The translations under genes were made by a program, and so were the position numbers. Of a stretch of 34,306 bases of DNA, positions 14,765 to 21,368 are shown piece after piece; positions within the stretch are counted from its first letter, which is position 1; each line of letters opens with the position of its first letter. Under the pieces are notes generated by a model. It was not told where the DNA came from. It worked only from the letters and a program-made list of their open reading frames with translations, and made no database searches. Origin of the DNA: Chitinispirillaceae bacterium (GTDB lineage Bacteria; Fibrobacterota; Chitinivibrionia; Chitinivibrionales; Chitinispirillaceae); the NCBI GenBank assembly GCA_016929415.1, contig JAFGIW010000223.1, forward strand, positions 1 through 34,306, given 5' to 3'.

Positions 14765-15907
14765 CTACAACCCATGTTCCTTTTCCAGATCGAGCTTGAG
14801 CGATAGAAAACCGAGCAGGTCCTTCAGAGTAACCACGCCGCACAGCGCCCCCTTGTCATCGGTGACGATAAATCTGCTGTTTCCGGTTTTTTGCATTTTC
14901 GACAGAGTCACGACGGCGTCCGTGTTCCGGCCTACTGTATTCTCTTCGGAACAGACATGCATGAATTCAGCGATAGTATGCGCCGGCCATTGTTCACGCG
15001 GAAGCTCGCGAATATCGCCCGTGCTTATGCAGGAAGGTTTCATACCGTTTTTCTGAACGGGAAACATCTTATGGTGATATCGATAGACGAAATCATTGAC
15101 AAAGCGCTCAACCGTTATCTCCGGCGGCACCGTGAGCGGATGGTCGGTCATAAACCTTTGCACCGGTTCTCCTTTCAATGTCTGTTTGACCACGAGCTGT
15201 CGATAGGATACGTCGGATGCATGGTGAATGAACATGCCGATGAGAATGTACCATAATCCGCCGATGAAACCTCCCGTGAATAAATTCAACACGCCCATTC
15301 CCATAAGGACCCAGCCGAAAACCGAACCGCATGCGGCGGCGATACGGGTTGCTTTACGAATGTCGCCTTTCCACGCCCACAATGCGGAGCGCAGGATGCG
15401 GCCACCGTCAAGCGGAAATGCCGGAATCAGGTTGAAACCGGCGAGTACCAGATTGATGGTACCCAGATATCTGAGAAGGACCTTTACGGCTCCTTGCAGG
15501 CCGTCAGCCGGCACCAATCTACCGATAAGCAAAATACCGGTACCGATTGCAGCGCTTGCAAGAGGTCCGGCTATGGCCATGAAGAACTCCGCCTTCGGGC
15601 TGGGCGGTTCATCATTCATTTTCGCGACGCCGCCGAAGATGAAGAGCGTAATACCTTCCATGGGAAGGCCGAACCGCCTCGCAACCAGGGAATGGACAAA
15701 TTCATGCGCAACGATAGACGCAAACAGACCCAGCGCACCTGCGATCGCCAACCACCAGTACGCCTGCGGCGAAAGTCCGGAAAGGTAATGGGGAAACACT
15801 CCAGTAGCCAGCGACCAGACGATCAGCAACGCCAGAAAGACCCAACTCAAATCGATGCTCACGTCAAAGCCGAACAGGGTAAACAATTTGAAATTCCTTC
15901 CAAACAT
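14765..15907 (-). CDS. Site-2-type zinc metalloprotease (M50) with CBS domains
   Basis: A 380-residue membrane protease. After a first transmembrane helix (about 20-40) comes HEFVH (68-72), the zinc motif of M50 proteases. The second motif NLIPAFPLDGGR (D167) lies in a later helix. Residues about 235-375 form a CBS-domain pair (FMTDHPLTVPPEITVERFV and RFIVTDDKGALCGVVTLKDLLGFL), likely binding adenine nucleotides. This matches the bacterial S2P group with C-terminal CBS domains that cleave membrane proteins. The ATG at 15907 follows GGGAGGATGCC. The longer in-frame N-terminus is rejected because it is the remnant of a lipoprotein gene. Confidence 0.9.
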   Translation of the reverse strand: MFGRNFKLFTLFGFDVSIDLSWVFLALLIVWSLATGVFPHYLSGLSPQAYWWLAIAGALGLFASIVAHEFVHSLVARRFGLPMEGITLFIFGGVAKMNDEPPSPKAEFFMAIAGPLASAAIGTGILLIGRLVPADGLQGAVKVLLRYLGTINLVLAGFNLIPAFPLDGGRILRSALWAWKGDIRKATRIAAACGSVFGWVLMGMGVLNLFTGGFIGGLWYILIGMFIHHASDVSYRQLVVKQTLKGEPVQRFMTDHPLTVPPEITVERFVNDFVYRYHHKMFPVQKNGMKPSCISTGDIRELPREQWPAHTIAEFMHVCSEENTVGRNTDAVVTLSKMQKTGNSRFIVTDDKGALCGVVTLKDLLGFLSLKLDLEKEHGL

Positions 15908-15963
15908 GGCATCCTCCCTTAATTTTCTATTTTGCAAAGTAATGACGTATTCGCGGCACCTTA

Positions 15964-16038
15964 ACCGATCCGTTGGGAGCATGAGAACAGCCAGTGTACC
16001 CTCAAAACATTCATTGATAGACTCCTTCGTGGCAAGCG
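15964..16038 (-). pseudogene. Fragment of a second lipoprotein gene copy
   Basis: The minus strand reads LATKESINECFEGTLAVLMLPT, which aligns with IATVQANGFDGILAILMLPT in the lipoprotein at 476-1195. The DNA also matches: ccgttgggagcatgagaaca here and ccgtcgggagcatgagaatg near 868. Only about 25 codons remain. It lies just downstream of the intact Rieske gene, as expected if a lipoprotein-Rieske-DUF2934 block was duplicated. Confidence 0.8.
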
Positions 16039-16041
16039 GTA

Positions 16042-16497
16042 TTATGACAGTTGCTCCCTTATGGTAATGATTGCGCCTTCCATCGTTGTAGTAAATGTTT
16101 TCAGATTTTTCTTCGCCGGCCCGTGAGTAACCTTTCCGCTCATATCGAATTTTGACTTGTGACACTTGCAGGTGATCACATCGTTTGTGGGAAGGGAAAC
16201 TTCACAGCCTAGGTGGGTACATCGGGAAGAAAATGCGGCGCATGCCGTTTCCGATATCCTCGTTACGATGATCGGTCTTTTTTTATCGCCAGGATCGAGA
16301 ATTTTCAGTGCACCCCCGACTTTCGTCAGTGCGGCATTACCGGGGTCCTTCAGATCGAGCGAGATGGGCTTCATCGGAACGGACTTGCTTTTTGCCGCCG
16401 CTACGTTCACCATCATCGGACCGATGATCGCGGCGGCAATAGCACTCGATCCTGACGTCAGGATGAATTCACGACGTGAAAAAGTATTTTTTTGCAT
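16042..16497 (-). CDS. Tat-exported Rieske 2Fe-2S protein
   Basis: A 151-residue protein. The N-terminus carries a twin-arginine signal, FSRREFILTSGSSAIAAAII, so it is folded before export and probably stays anchored on the outer face of the inner membrane. The Rieske motifs are C93-T-H95-L-G-C98 and C110-K-C112-H113; C93, H95, C110 and H113 hold the 2Fe-2S cluster, and C98 and C112 would form the disulfide. No cytochrome b gene is nearby, so it is unlikely to be a standard bc1 subunit and may serve a stand-alone electron-transfer role. AAAGGGGAC precedes the ATG at 16497. A DUF2934 gene lies 171 bases upstream. Confidence 0.92.
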   Translation of the reverse strand: MQKNTFSRREFILTSGSSAIAAAIIGPMMVNVAAAKSKSVPMKPISLDLKDPGNAALTKVGGALKILDPGDKKRPIIVTRISETACAAFSSRCTHLGCEVSLPTNDVITCKCHKSKFDMSGKVTHGPAKKNLKTFTTTMEGAIITIREQLS

Positions 16498-16549
16498 ACC
16501 AATGTCCCCTTTGTAAGTAAGTAATGAAATAGAACATGCAATGAGCGGT

Positions 16550-16860
16550 GGCTTTCTGCTCCGCGTACCTTTAAAAGTTTGATGTGTGCGGGCATTTAAA
16601 TCATACGCATCAAAAAGGTACACTCAAGGCACGTGGAAAAACACGCATCGTTTCGAAATACCATTGTTTTACGACTTGGCGTTCGATCGCTTGTTGGGTT
16701 TCAATTTACCGTTTAAATCGCGAACTTCCTTTTCAGCCTGATACCAGTCCTCCTGATCGTTTCCGTGTATTCCGCCCCGTTTGACAAAAAGTTCAAACGC
16801 ACGCTGTTTAATGCCGTTTTCGATTACTGTCGTATCCATGATTGGATTTCCTTTCTGCAA
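16550..16860. repeat. Copy B of the duplicated DUF2934-Rieske block
   Basis: This matches copy A at 3480-3765 across the DUF2934 gene and its upstream and downstream spacers. Here the Rieske gene is intact and the lipoprotein gene is reduced to a fragment, the reverse of copy A. Confidence 0.8.
16669..16839 (-). CDS. DUF2934 small protein, copy B
   Basis: A 56-residue protein, MDTTVIENGIKQRAFELFVK then RGGIHGNDQEDWYQAEKEV and a Lys/Asn-rich tail. It has the DUF2934 core and is the paralogue of 3573-3743. The ATG at 16839 follows AAAGGAAATCCAATC. It precedes the intact Rieske gene on the same strand, and this order is conserved in copy A. No function is known. Confidence 0.8.
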   Translation of the reverse strand: MDTTVIENGIKQRAFELFVKRGGIHGNDQEDWYQAEKEVRDLNGKLKPNKRSNAKS

Positions 16861-16956
16861 GTGATAAAAGATAATTGATGCACCCGCTGCCGTACCTTGC
16901 CGGTATGGCAACGGAGATATCGTTTTTGATAAATGCTTACTTTAGTTTCCATCGCA

Positions 16957-17592
16957 TTACTTCCCTCGGCTAAACCGGAATGTGCCGTCGATGAGGCCGC
17001 CGATGACGACCCCGCGGTGATTTTCTGGATCCCCGATGCCGAAAAGCGGAGTTATATAGGGTGAAAGCCCAAGCTGAAAGTTGAATGTCTCACCCGGACG
17101 ACGGAAGTCAAGGCCGGCGTATGCTCCGACGATGGGACCCATGGCAAAGAAGCTTGGCGTTCGGCCGGATCCTGACGCCTCCGAGTTGTAGTCCGGTCCG
17201 TAATGCAGGGAAACGCCAAACGCCGGACCGGCGACCCACCCGATCTTGTTGTTCGACTTGTCGGAAAATTTTAGCGCCACGGTCGGCTCGAATTGAAGCA
17301 TGCGGAAAGCAGCCGCAAAGAGGATCGGGCGCATTACCGGAAGGTCAATATGTACGAGCGCTCCACTGCCCGTGGGGAACTCGGCAAACGCGGATATGTC
17401 GGCTGCGATGCCGCCTTTTGTACCGGTTTTACTTGCGACGCACTTGCGGACATTGTCATACCGGCCGCCGATGCGGATTTTAAAGCCGAAGAGCATGGGA
17501 TCGTTCGCGGCGCTATCGGCGCACACCGCACCAACGGAGAGTGCGAGAAAGAGAGCCTTAGCGAAAAAAATGAGATTTCTTGAAGTTTTCAT
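16957..17592 (-). CDS. Putative outer-membrane beta-barrel protein
   Basis: A 211-residue protein with a clear signal peptide (MKTSRNLIFFAKALFLALSV, cleavage near AVCADSAA). The remainder alternates short amphipathic strands with aromatic girdles and Gly turns (FGFKIRIGGRYDN, VAGPAFGVSLHYGPDYN, FQLGLSPYITPLFGIG) and ends FRFSRGK. That is typical of small outer-membrane barrels. No specific family is recognised. GGAAGGA precedes the ATG at 17592. A perfect-looking sigma-54 promoter lies about 140 bases upstream at 17734-17749, tying this envelope protein to the same control as the redox genes. Confidence 0.65.
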   Translation of the reverse strand: MKTSRNLIFFAKALFLALSVGAVCADSAANDPMLFGFKIRIGGRYDNVRKCVASKTGTKGGIAADISAFAEFPTGSGALVHIDLPVMRPILFAAAFRMLQFEPTVALKFSDKSNNKIGWVAGPAFGVSLHYGPDYNSEASGSGRTPSFFAMGPIVGAYAGLDFRRPGETFNFQLGLSPYITPLFGIGDPENHRGVVIGGLIDGTFRFSRGK

Positions 17593-17698
17593 GGCAGGAT
17601 TCCTTCCTGTTTTATGGTGAAGATGATTACAATCCGCTGCGCGTCCCCGGAACATCCTTAACATCCGCCCTTTGAAATTCCGGTGAGAATCAAGGTGT

Positions 17699-17727
17699 TC
17701 TTCGACGAGACGAGCTGCGCCTATCTT
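17699..17727. repeat. Leader repeat, copy 1
   Basis: tcttcgacgagacgagctgc followed by gcctatctt recurs at 20142-20176 with two small insertions. Here it lies at and just after the predicted transcription start of the outer-membrane protein gene (minus strand AAGATAGGCGCAGCTCG...). Confidence 0.55.
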
Positions 17728-17733
17728 ATCGGT

Positions 17734-17749
17734 AGCAATTGTCGTGCCA
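17734..17749 (-). promoter_or_regulatory. Sigma-54 promoter candidate for the outer-membrane protein
   Basis: The minus strand reads TGGCACGACAATTGCT: perfect -24 (TGGCAC), five bases, perfect -12 (TTGCT). The predicted start is near 17722, giving a leader of about 130 bases. An inverted repeat of the shared motif lies about 95 bases further upstream. Confidence 0.75.
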
Positions 17750-17757
17750 TGGAGAGA

Positions 17758-17798
17758 ACCGGGTTTCTGCTCTCATTGAGCGGCCCGGTCCTTTTTTT
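17758..17798 (+). terminator. Orphan terminator-like hairpin
   Basis: ACCGGG (17758-17763) pairs with CCCGGT (17784-17789), with an inner GCTC/GAGC stem, followed by CC and seven T (17792-17798). It has the form of a plus-strand Rho-independent terminator, but no plus-strand gene precedes it. It may end antisense transcription before the promoter at 17734 or be left from a lost gene. Confidence 0.5.
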
Positions 17799-17841
17799 GG
17801 GATATCGGCAGCGCCTGACGGGAAACGATACCGATTAGAAT

Positions 17842-17857
17842 TTCTTATTTATGAGAA
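17842..17857. promoter_or_regulatory. Inverted repeat TTCTT-N6-GAGAA, possible activator site
   Basis: TTCTTATTTATGAGAA keeps the 5-6-5 design with one arm mismatch and resembles 1738 (TTCTTGTTTATAAGAA) in the spacer too. It is about 95 bases upstream of the -24 box of the outer-membrane protein promoter. Confidence 0.45.
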
Positions 17858-18158
17858 TCCCCCTCTTAAAAATAAAAATAGAATTGCATAAATGAAAACC
17901 GGATTTCGTGGACCTTTTCCCACCCCTGAAATAACGGTTGCTCTACCGCTTTTTAATCCGCCTGTCCTCGGCACGATATTCGCTGCTCAATTGAAACAGA
18001 GGGGAAGAACTCCGAAACTCCCGGGGCGGAGAAAGCAATCAATTGTCGTCGGTGTTGCAAAGGGATACGGTACAAATTTAGTTTTTCAATTCTTCGAGAA
18101 ACGAAGAACAGAAGGTTTCTATGAACGATGAGACACGGGAAAAAATAAGTGAATCGGA

Positions 18159-18391
18159 CAGGTTATCGGTAATCTTGTCCTTAACGCAGCTCAGTCGATG
18201 CATTCGGGAGGAACAATCATTATAACCGCAAACAACACAACCTTTGATGCGGAGCATCTCGATGCATTATCGCACCATAACGCGTTATTTAACCGCGGGT
18301 ATCCGGTTACGACCATGCACGGAACGGCGATGCAACCCTCGCCCGAAAAGTGATGCCTGTCAATAAGTACATCGTCCTGGGCTATAAGTAG
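18159..18391 (+). pseudogene. Remnant of a (hybrid) histidine kinase
   Basis: The frame QVIGNLVLNAAQSMHSGGTI followed by IITANNTTFD is the N-box region of a histidine-kinase ATPase domain (NLxxNAxxA/SM...GG.I.I). The rest of the ATPase domain is missing. Near the end another frame reads TLARKVMPVNKYIVLGYK, which resembles the last helix of a receiver domain in hybrid kinases. No start codon or complete domain remains. The rest of 17858-18158 shows nothing I can name; an open frame at 17892-18131 lacks recognisable features. Confidence 0.6.
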
Positions 18392-18401
18392 GTTTAAAAA
18401 T

Positions 18402-19817
18402 ATGATCCTTTATCTGATCAATCCCGATAACCCTTTGGTAAGTATGGTCAAGTCCAGGGAGTACCGATGGAACCGGTATTCGGTATGGAAACCGCTCGGG
18501 CTGCTGGTTATCGCCGGTTTAACGCCACCCGAATGGACCGTAACCATAGTCGACGAAAACATCAAACGCCGTGATTATGCATTCATGCCAACCCCGGATT
18601 TGGTGGGAATCACCGCTTTCACCTCGCAGGCAAATCGGGCTTACGTAATTGCGCGGGAATTCAGGGAGCGGAATGTTCCGGTGATCATGGGCGGAATTCA
18701 CGCCACGATGTGTTCCAATGAAGCTTTGGAACGGGTTGATACGGTTGTGACCGGTGAGGCTGAAAGCATCTGGCCGAAATTGCTTGATGATTTTCGCCAG
18801 GGCTCCATGAAACCGCTCTATGCCGGCACCCATTTGAACCTGAAAAAAGTTCCAACGGCACGACACGACCTTCTTCCCGACGGTTATTTTTTCGGATCGA
18901 TACAGACATCGCGCGGATGCCCGCTTTCCTGCAGTTTCTGCAGCGTCACCGCGTTCAATGGAGGAAAATACCGGCGGCGGCCTATCGAAAACGTCATCGA
19001 TGAATTCAGGTTGATAAAAGAAAAAAATATCCTGATCGTCGACGATAATTTTATCGGTATCAGCAAAGAACACCTTGCCTATGTGAAGGACTTGCTTCGG
19101 GCACTTATCAAGGCCCGGCTACACAAGAAATGGGTTGCACAGGTAACCATCAATATGGCCGACGATGAAGAATTGCTCACGCTTGCAGCACAGGCCGGGT
19201 GCGAAGGTGTTTTTATCGGGTTTGAGTCAACATCCAACGAGGGGCTCGAAGAGATAGATAAACGATATATCATGAAAAAAGGCCGGAACATGAAAGACTC
19301 CATCCGGCGCATACATCGTCACGGTATCATCGTGGTCGGATCATTTATCATCGGATTGGATATCGATAAAGCGGAAATTGGCCATGATATTGCAGATAAA
19401 GCACGACAATACGACATTGATGCACTTAATGTCATGTTTTTAACGCCGCTCCCCGGCACGAAACTCTGGGATAAAATGTTCTCGGAAAACCGTATCATTG
19501 CCGATAACTTTCCACACGACTGGCAGTACTACACGTTGACCTTTCCGGTCGCAAGCTGTATGCACCTTTCGTGGTACGAAATGCTCAAGGAAAAAAACAT
19601 ATGCTACCGTACATTTTATTCGTACCCCGGAATCATTGGTCGGGTACTACACATGCTGTTAAACAGGCACAGTCCCCTGCATCTGCTGGTGATTAATTTA
19701 TGGTACCGTAAAAACACGCTCCATGTGGATCGTCAAGCATACACAAACTATGATCTCAAACGCGGGCATGCACTTTCACAGCCCGTACACGTTAAACTGA
19801 AAAGGGAGGTCGCATGA
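18402..19817 (+). CDS. B12-binding-domain radical SAM protein
   Basis: A 471-residue protein. Residues 1-about 140 resemble the cobalamin-binding domain of class B radical SAM enzymes (DLVGITAFTSQANRAYVIAREF, VIMGGIHATM, VVTGEAESIW). The radical SAM cluster motif is C173-x3-C177-x2-C180 in TSRGCPLSCSFCSVT, followed by a TIM-barrel pattern and a C-terminal extension rich in aromatic residues. Relatives include methylases and cyclases such as BchE or hopanoid and fosfomycin enzymes, so the substrate is open; a lipid or small-molecule modification is plausible. Its stop overlaps the next start by four bases. No convincing promoter was found; the weak site at 18304 is rejected. Confidence 0.88.
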   Translation: MILYLINPDNPLVSMVKSREYRWNRYSVWKPLGLLVIAGLTPPEWTVTIVDENIKRRDYAFMPTPDLVGITAFTSQANRAYVIAREFRERNVPVIMGGIHATMCSNEALERVDTVVTGEAESIWPKLLDDFRQGSMKPLYAGTHLNLKKVPTARHDLLPDGYFFGSIQTSRGCPLSCSFCSVTAFNGGKYRRRPIENVIDEFRLIKEKNILIVDDNFIGISKEHLAYVKDLLRALIKARLHKKWVAQVTINMADDEELLTLAAQAGCEGVFIGFESTSNEGLEEIDKRYIMKKGRNMKDSIRRIHRHGIIVVGSFIIGLDIDKAEIGHDIADKARQYDIDALNVMFLTPLPGTKLWDKMFSENRIIADNFPHDWQYYTLTFPVASCMHLSWYEMLKEKNICYRTFYSYPGIIGRVLHMLLNRHSPLHLLVINLWYRKNTLHVDRQAYTNYDLKRGHALSQPVHVKLKREVA

Positions 19818-20074
19818 AAGTGAACATGGGATTAATCGATCGAATAGTGCGGATTACGGTTGCTGTCATACTTTCGCTCCTAATAATCTCCGGGAAGGTT
19901 TCGGGAGTAACGGCAATAATTCTCGGCATAATTGCCCTGGTGTTCCTCGGTACCGGCATTTTCTCACTTTGTCCGATATACTATTCTCTGGGCATTTCCA
20001 CCTGTAAGCGTGCACCTGTGGGTGACACTACCGAAACAAAGGCCGATGATGCAAGGGAAGAATCGCGGTCGTGA
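19814..20074 (+). CDS. DUF2892 (YgaP-like) inner-membrane protein
   Basis: An 86-residue protein with two membrane segments (VRITVAVILSLLIIS and AIILGIIALVFLGTGIF) and CPIYYSLGISTCK after the second. That is the DUF2892 pattern (N-terminal MGLIDRIVR, conserved CP-Y--G--T). The hydrophilic tail of about 20 residues is unremarkable. The ATG overlaps the radical SAM stop (ATGA), so translation is probably coupled. In other proteins this domain anchors rhodanese modules to the membrane, but no rhodanese is fused here. Confidence 0.88.
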   Translation: MKVNMGLIDRIVRITVAVILSLLIISGKVSGVTAIILGIIALVFLGTGIFSLCPIYYSLGISTCKRAPVGDTTETKADDAREESRS

Positions 20075-20141
20075 CCTGCTCGAATCCATTGATATTCTGC
20101 AGAGAGCGTGCCTGGAGGTCATGGGCGGGTTCATTGTAGGA

Positions 20142-20176
20142 TCTTCGACGAGACACGAGCTGCGTGCGCCTATCTT
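20142..20176. repeat. Leader repeat, copy 2
   Basis: tcttcgacgagacacgagct then gcgtgcgcctatctt matches 17699-17727 with insertions of ac and tgcg. Here it lies just beyond the stop of the small broken secreted-protein gene, not next to a good promoter. Confidence 0.55.
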
Positions 20177-20208
20177 CTCTCTGCCATCGTGCGCGAGACC
20201 AGTGCTCA

Positions 20209-20423
20209 CTATTCTGAAACAGGAGCATCGTCAAAAGAGGTATTGATCTGTTTAATAATCTTATTTGCTATAACAGCGGGATTGAGTGTTTTTGTAGCTC
20301 CAACAACGGCATCGACGATAGACTTTTTCGGTTCCCATAGGTCGCCATACACCGGGCAGAGGTGAATAACGCACCTGCGACCATAATGATTCCCACCAAA
20401 CGATGCACTGTATGACTACTCAT
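20209..20423 (-). pseudogene. Frameshifted small secreted protein
   Basis: The minus strand starts MSSHTVHRLVGIIMVAGALF then TSA, a good signal peptide after GGAAG and an ATG at 20423. A second frame continues with protein-like sequence, VYGDLWEPKKSIVDAVVGAT then KTLNPAVIANKIIKQI and NTSFDDAPVSE-stop. Joining them needs one frame change near 20345-20360. The intact product would be about 70 residues, exported, of unknown family. A sigma-54 promoter candidate at 20578-20593 points at it. A sequencing error could explain the shift. Confidence 0.5.
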
Positions 20424-20577
20424 GTTTTATTTCTTCCATTCCCGGCAGGTTTTCCCTACCGTTGCCAGTTTCAGGAGTCAAGTTTTTCTATCCCTGATCA
20501 ATCCCCGCGGATACTATTGCCGCAATTCGATTGTTTTATCGATGAAGTTGCGTTGATAACCGTTTTTCTGGTAGAAA

Positions 20578-20593
20578 AGCAATAACCATGCCG
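20578..20593 (-). promoter_or_regulatory. Sigma-54 promoter candidate for the small secreted protein
   Basis: The minus strand reads CGGCATGGTTATTGCT, identical to 1551-1566 except for the last base. Flanking sequence on one side (tattcgc.attgaaaag) is also shared. The predicted leader to the ATG at 20423 is about 145 bases. Confidence 0.65.
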
Positions 20594-20606
20594 GGTATTC
20601 GCGATT

Positions 20607-20705
20607 GAAAAGGTGCTCGAATTTGAAAATAAAAGCATCCGGTTCTATCGTCACTCCGGTGAATGACTTGTAAATGCCGAATTTCGCCATCCGGATGACT
20701 ATTAG
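20607..20705 (+). pseudogene. Deleted copy of the ferritin-like gene
   Basis: gaaaaggtgctcgaatttga then aaataaaagcatccgg matches 10868-10905 of the ferritin-like gene. tgccgaatttcgccatccgg then atgactattag matches its very end. About 130 bases between are missing and the first half of the gene is absent. The left edge falls at gaaaag, which is shared with the promoter flank near 1571. Confidence 0.85.
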
Positions 20706-20706
20706 T

Positions 20707-20716
20707 TTCTTAATAG
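20707..20716. promoter_or_regulatory. Half of the TTCTT motif near the promoter at 20578
   Basis: TTCTTAATAG equals the left half of the sites at 4831 (TTCTTAATAT) and 10372 (TTCTTAATAG). It lies about 115 bases upstream of the -24 box at 20578-20593; the right arm is not conserved. Confidence 0.3.
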
Positions 20717-21368
20717 TTCACCACGAGCGGAGTCGAAAAGGCTGAACAGCCGAAGATTCCATGATTCTGGAGGTACGGGAGAGGTTTTCATCCAGATACA
20801 GGATCTGCTGTTGCTGATGTTCGATCGCAATGTTCATGATGGTTCGAATTGAGGGCATTAATTTCATACAACCAACCGGAAAGACGGAACTCGATTTTCA
20901 GACATTGCCGCGGATTGATGACAACTGGCGGGAAACTGGGTGAGGTTGAAACAAGGATGCAGCGCCGGTATTCTCAAATCCGAGAACTGTTTTCTTGAAA
21001 TTGATAATGCTCTGGCAGAAAATTATCGTTTTAAATGGGGGCGGAGTATATTGCTTTATTTCAAAAATTTATCAGTATCGTTAGAAATAAAGCTATTGAA
21101 ATCGGCGATACCGATACCGACCCCGATTTATAACGGGAACTGTGCAGACGATTATGAGGCTGTTAACAATCGCCTCTTGGCGGTGCCGGAGGGCGTCGTG
21201 GCCTTCGAGTCAGGCAGTGTTTAATACTGGCATTTCAATGGTTTCATTCGTACAATTCCCGTATGGAGCCACCCGGATGCAATATATATTTACCTCTTCG
21301 GCGGCAGTCCGCTCATTACTCTACCTTCAATGACTGACGCTTACCTCGAACGATTGACAGGATCCGGC
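20717..21368. other. Intergenic stretch with short unassigned frames
   Basis: No gene can be supported. Two short plus-strand frames look protein-like: one ends IQPTGKTELDFQTLPRIDDN before a stop at about 20940, and one reads MGAEYIALFQKFISIVRNKA then IEIGDTDTDPDL before a stop near 21133. They may be remnants, as remnants surround them, but no family is recognised. Confidence 0.4.

Noticed and set aside
17690..17750. Plus-strand FFDETSCAYLIGS resembling the start of a metallo-beta-lactamase-fold protein
   Set aside because: Too short, and the segment is better explained as a sigma-54 promoter and leader on the minus strand.
17892..18131. A 79-codon plus-strand frame
   Set aside because: No ribosome site, no domain, and surrounded by remnants; may contain decayed coding sequence but cannot be supported as a gene.
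18304..18319. Possible sigma-54 site upstream of the radical SAM gene
   Set aside because: CGGTTACGACCATGCA has the spacing only; both boxes deviate and it lies inside a gene remnant.
20098..20113. Minus-strand AGGCACGCTCTCTGCA as a sigma-54 site
   Set aside because: Correct spacing but mismatched T at -24 and CTGCA at -12, and it would read antisense into the DUF2892 gene.
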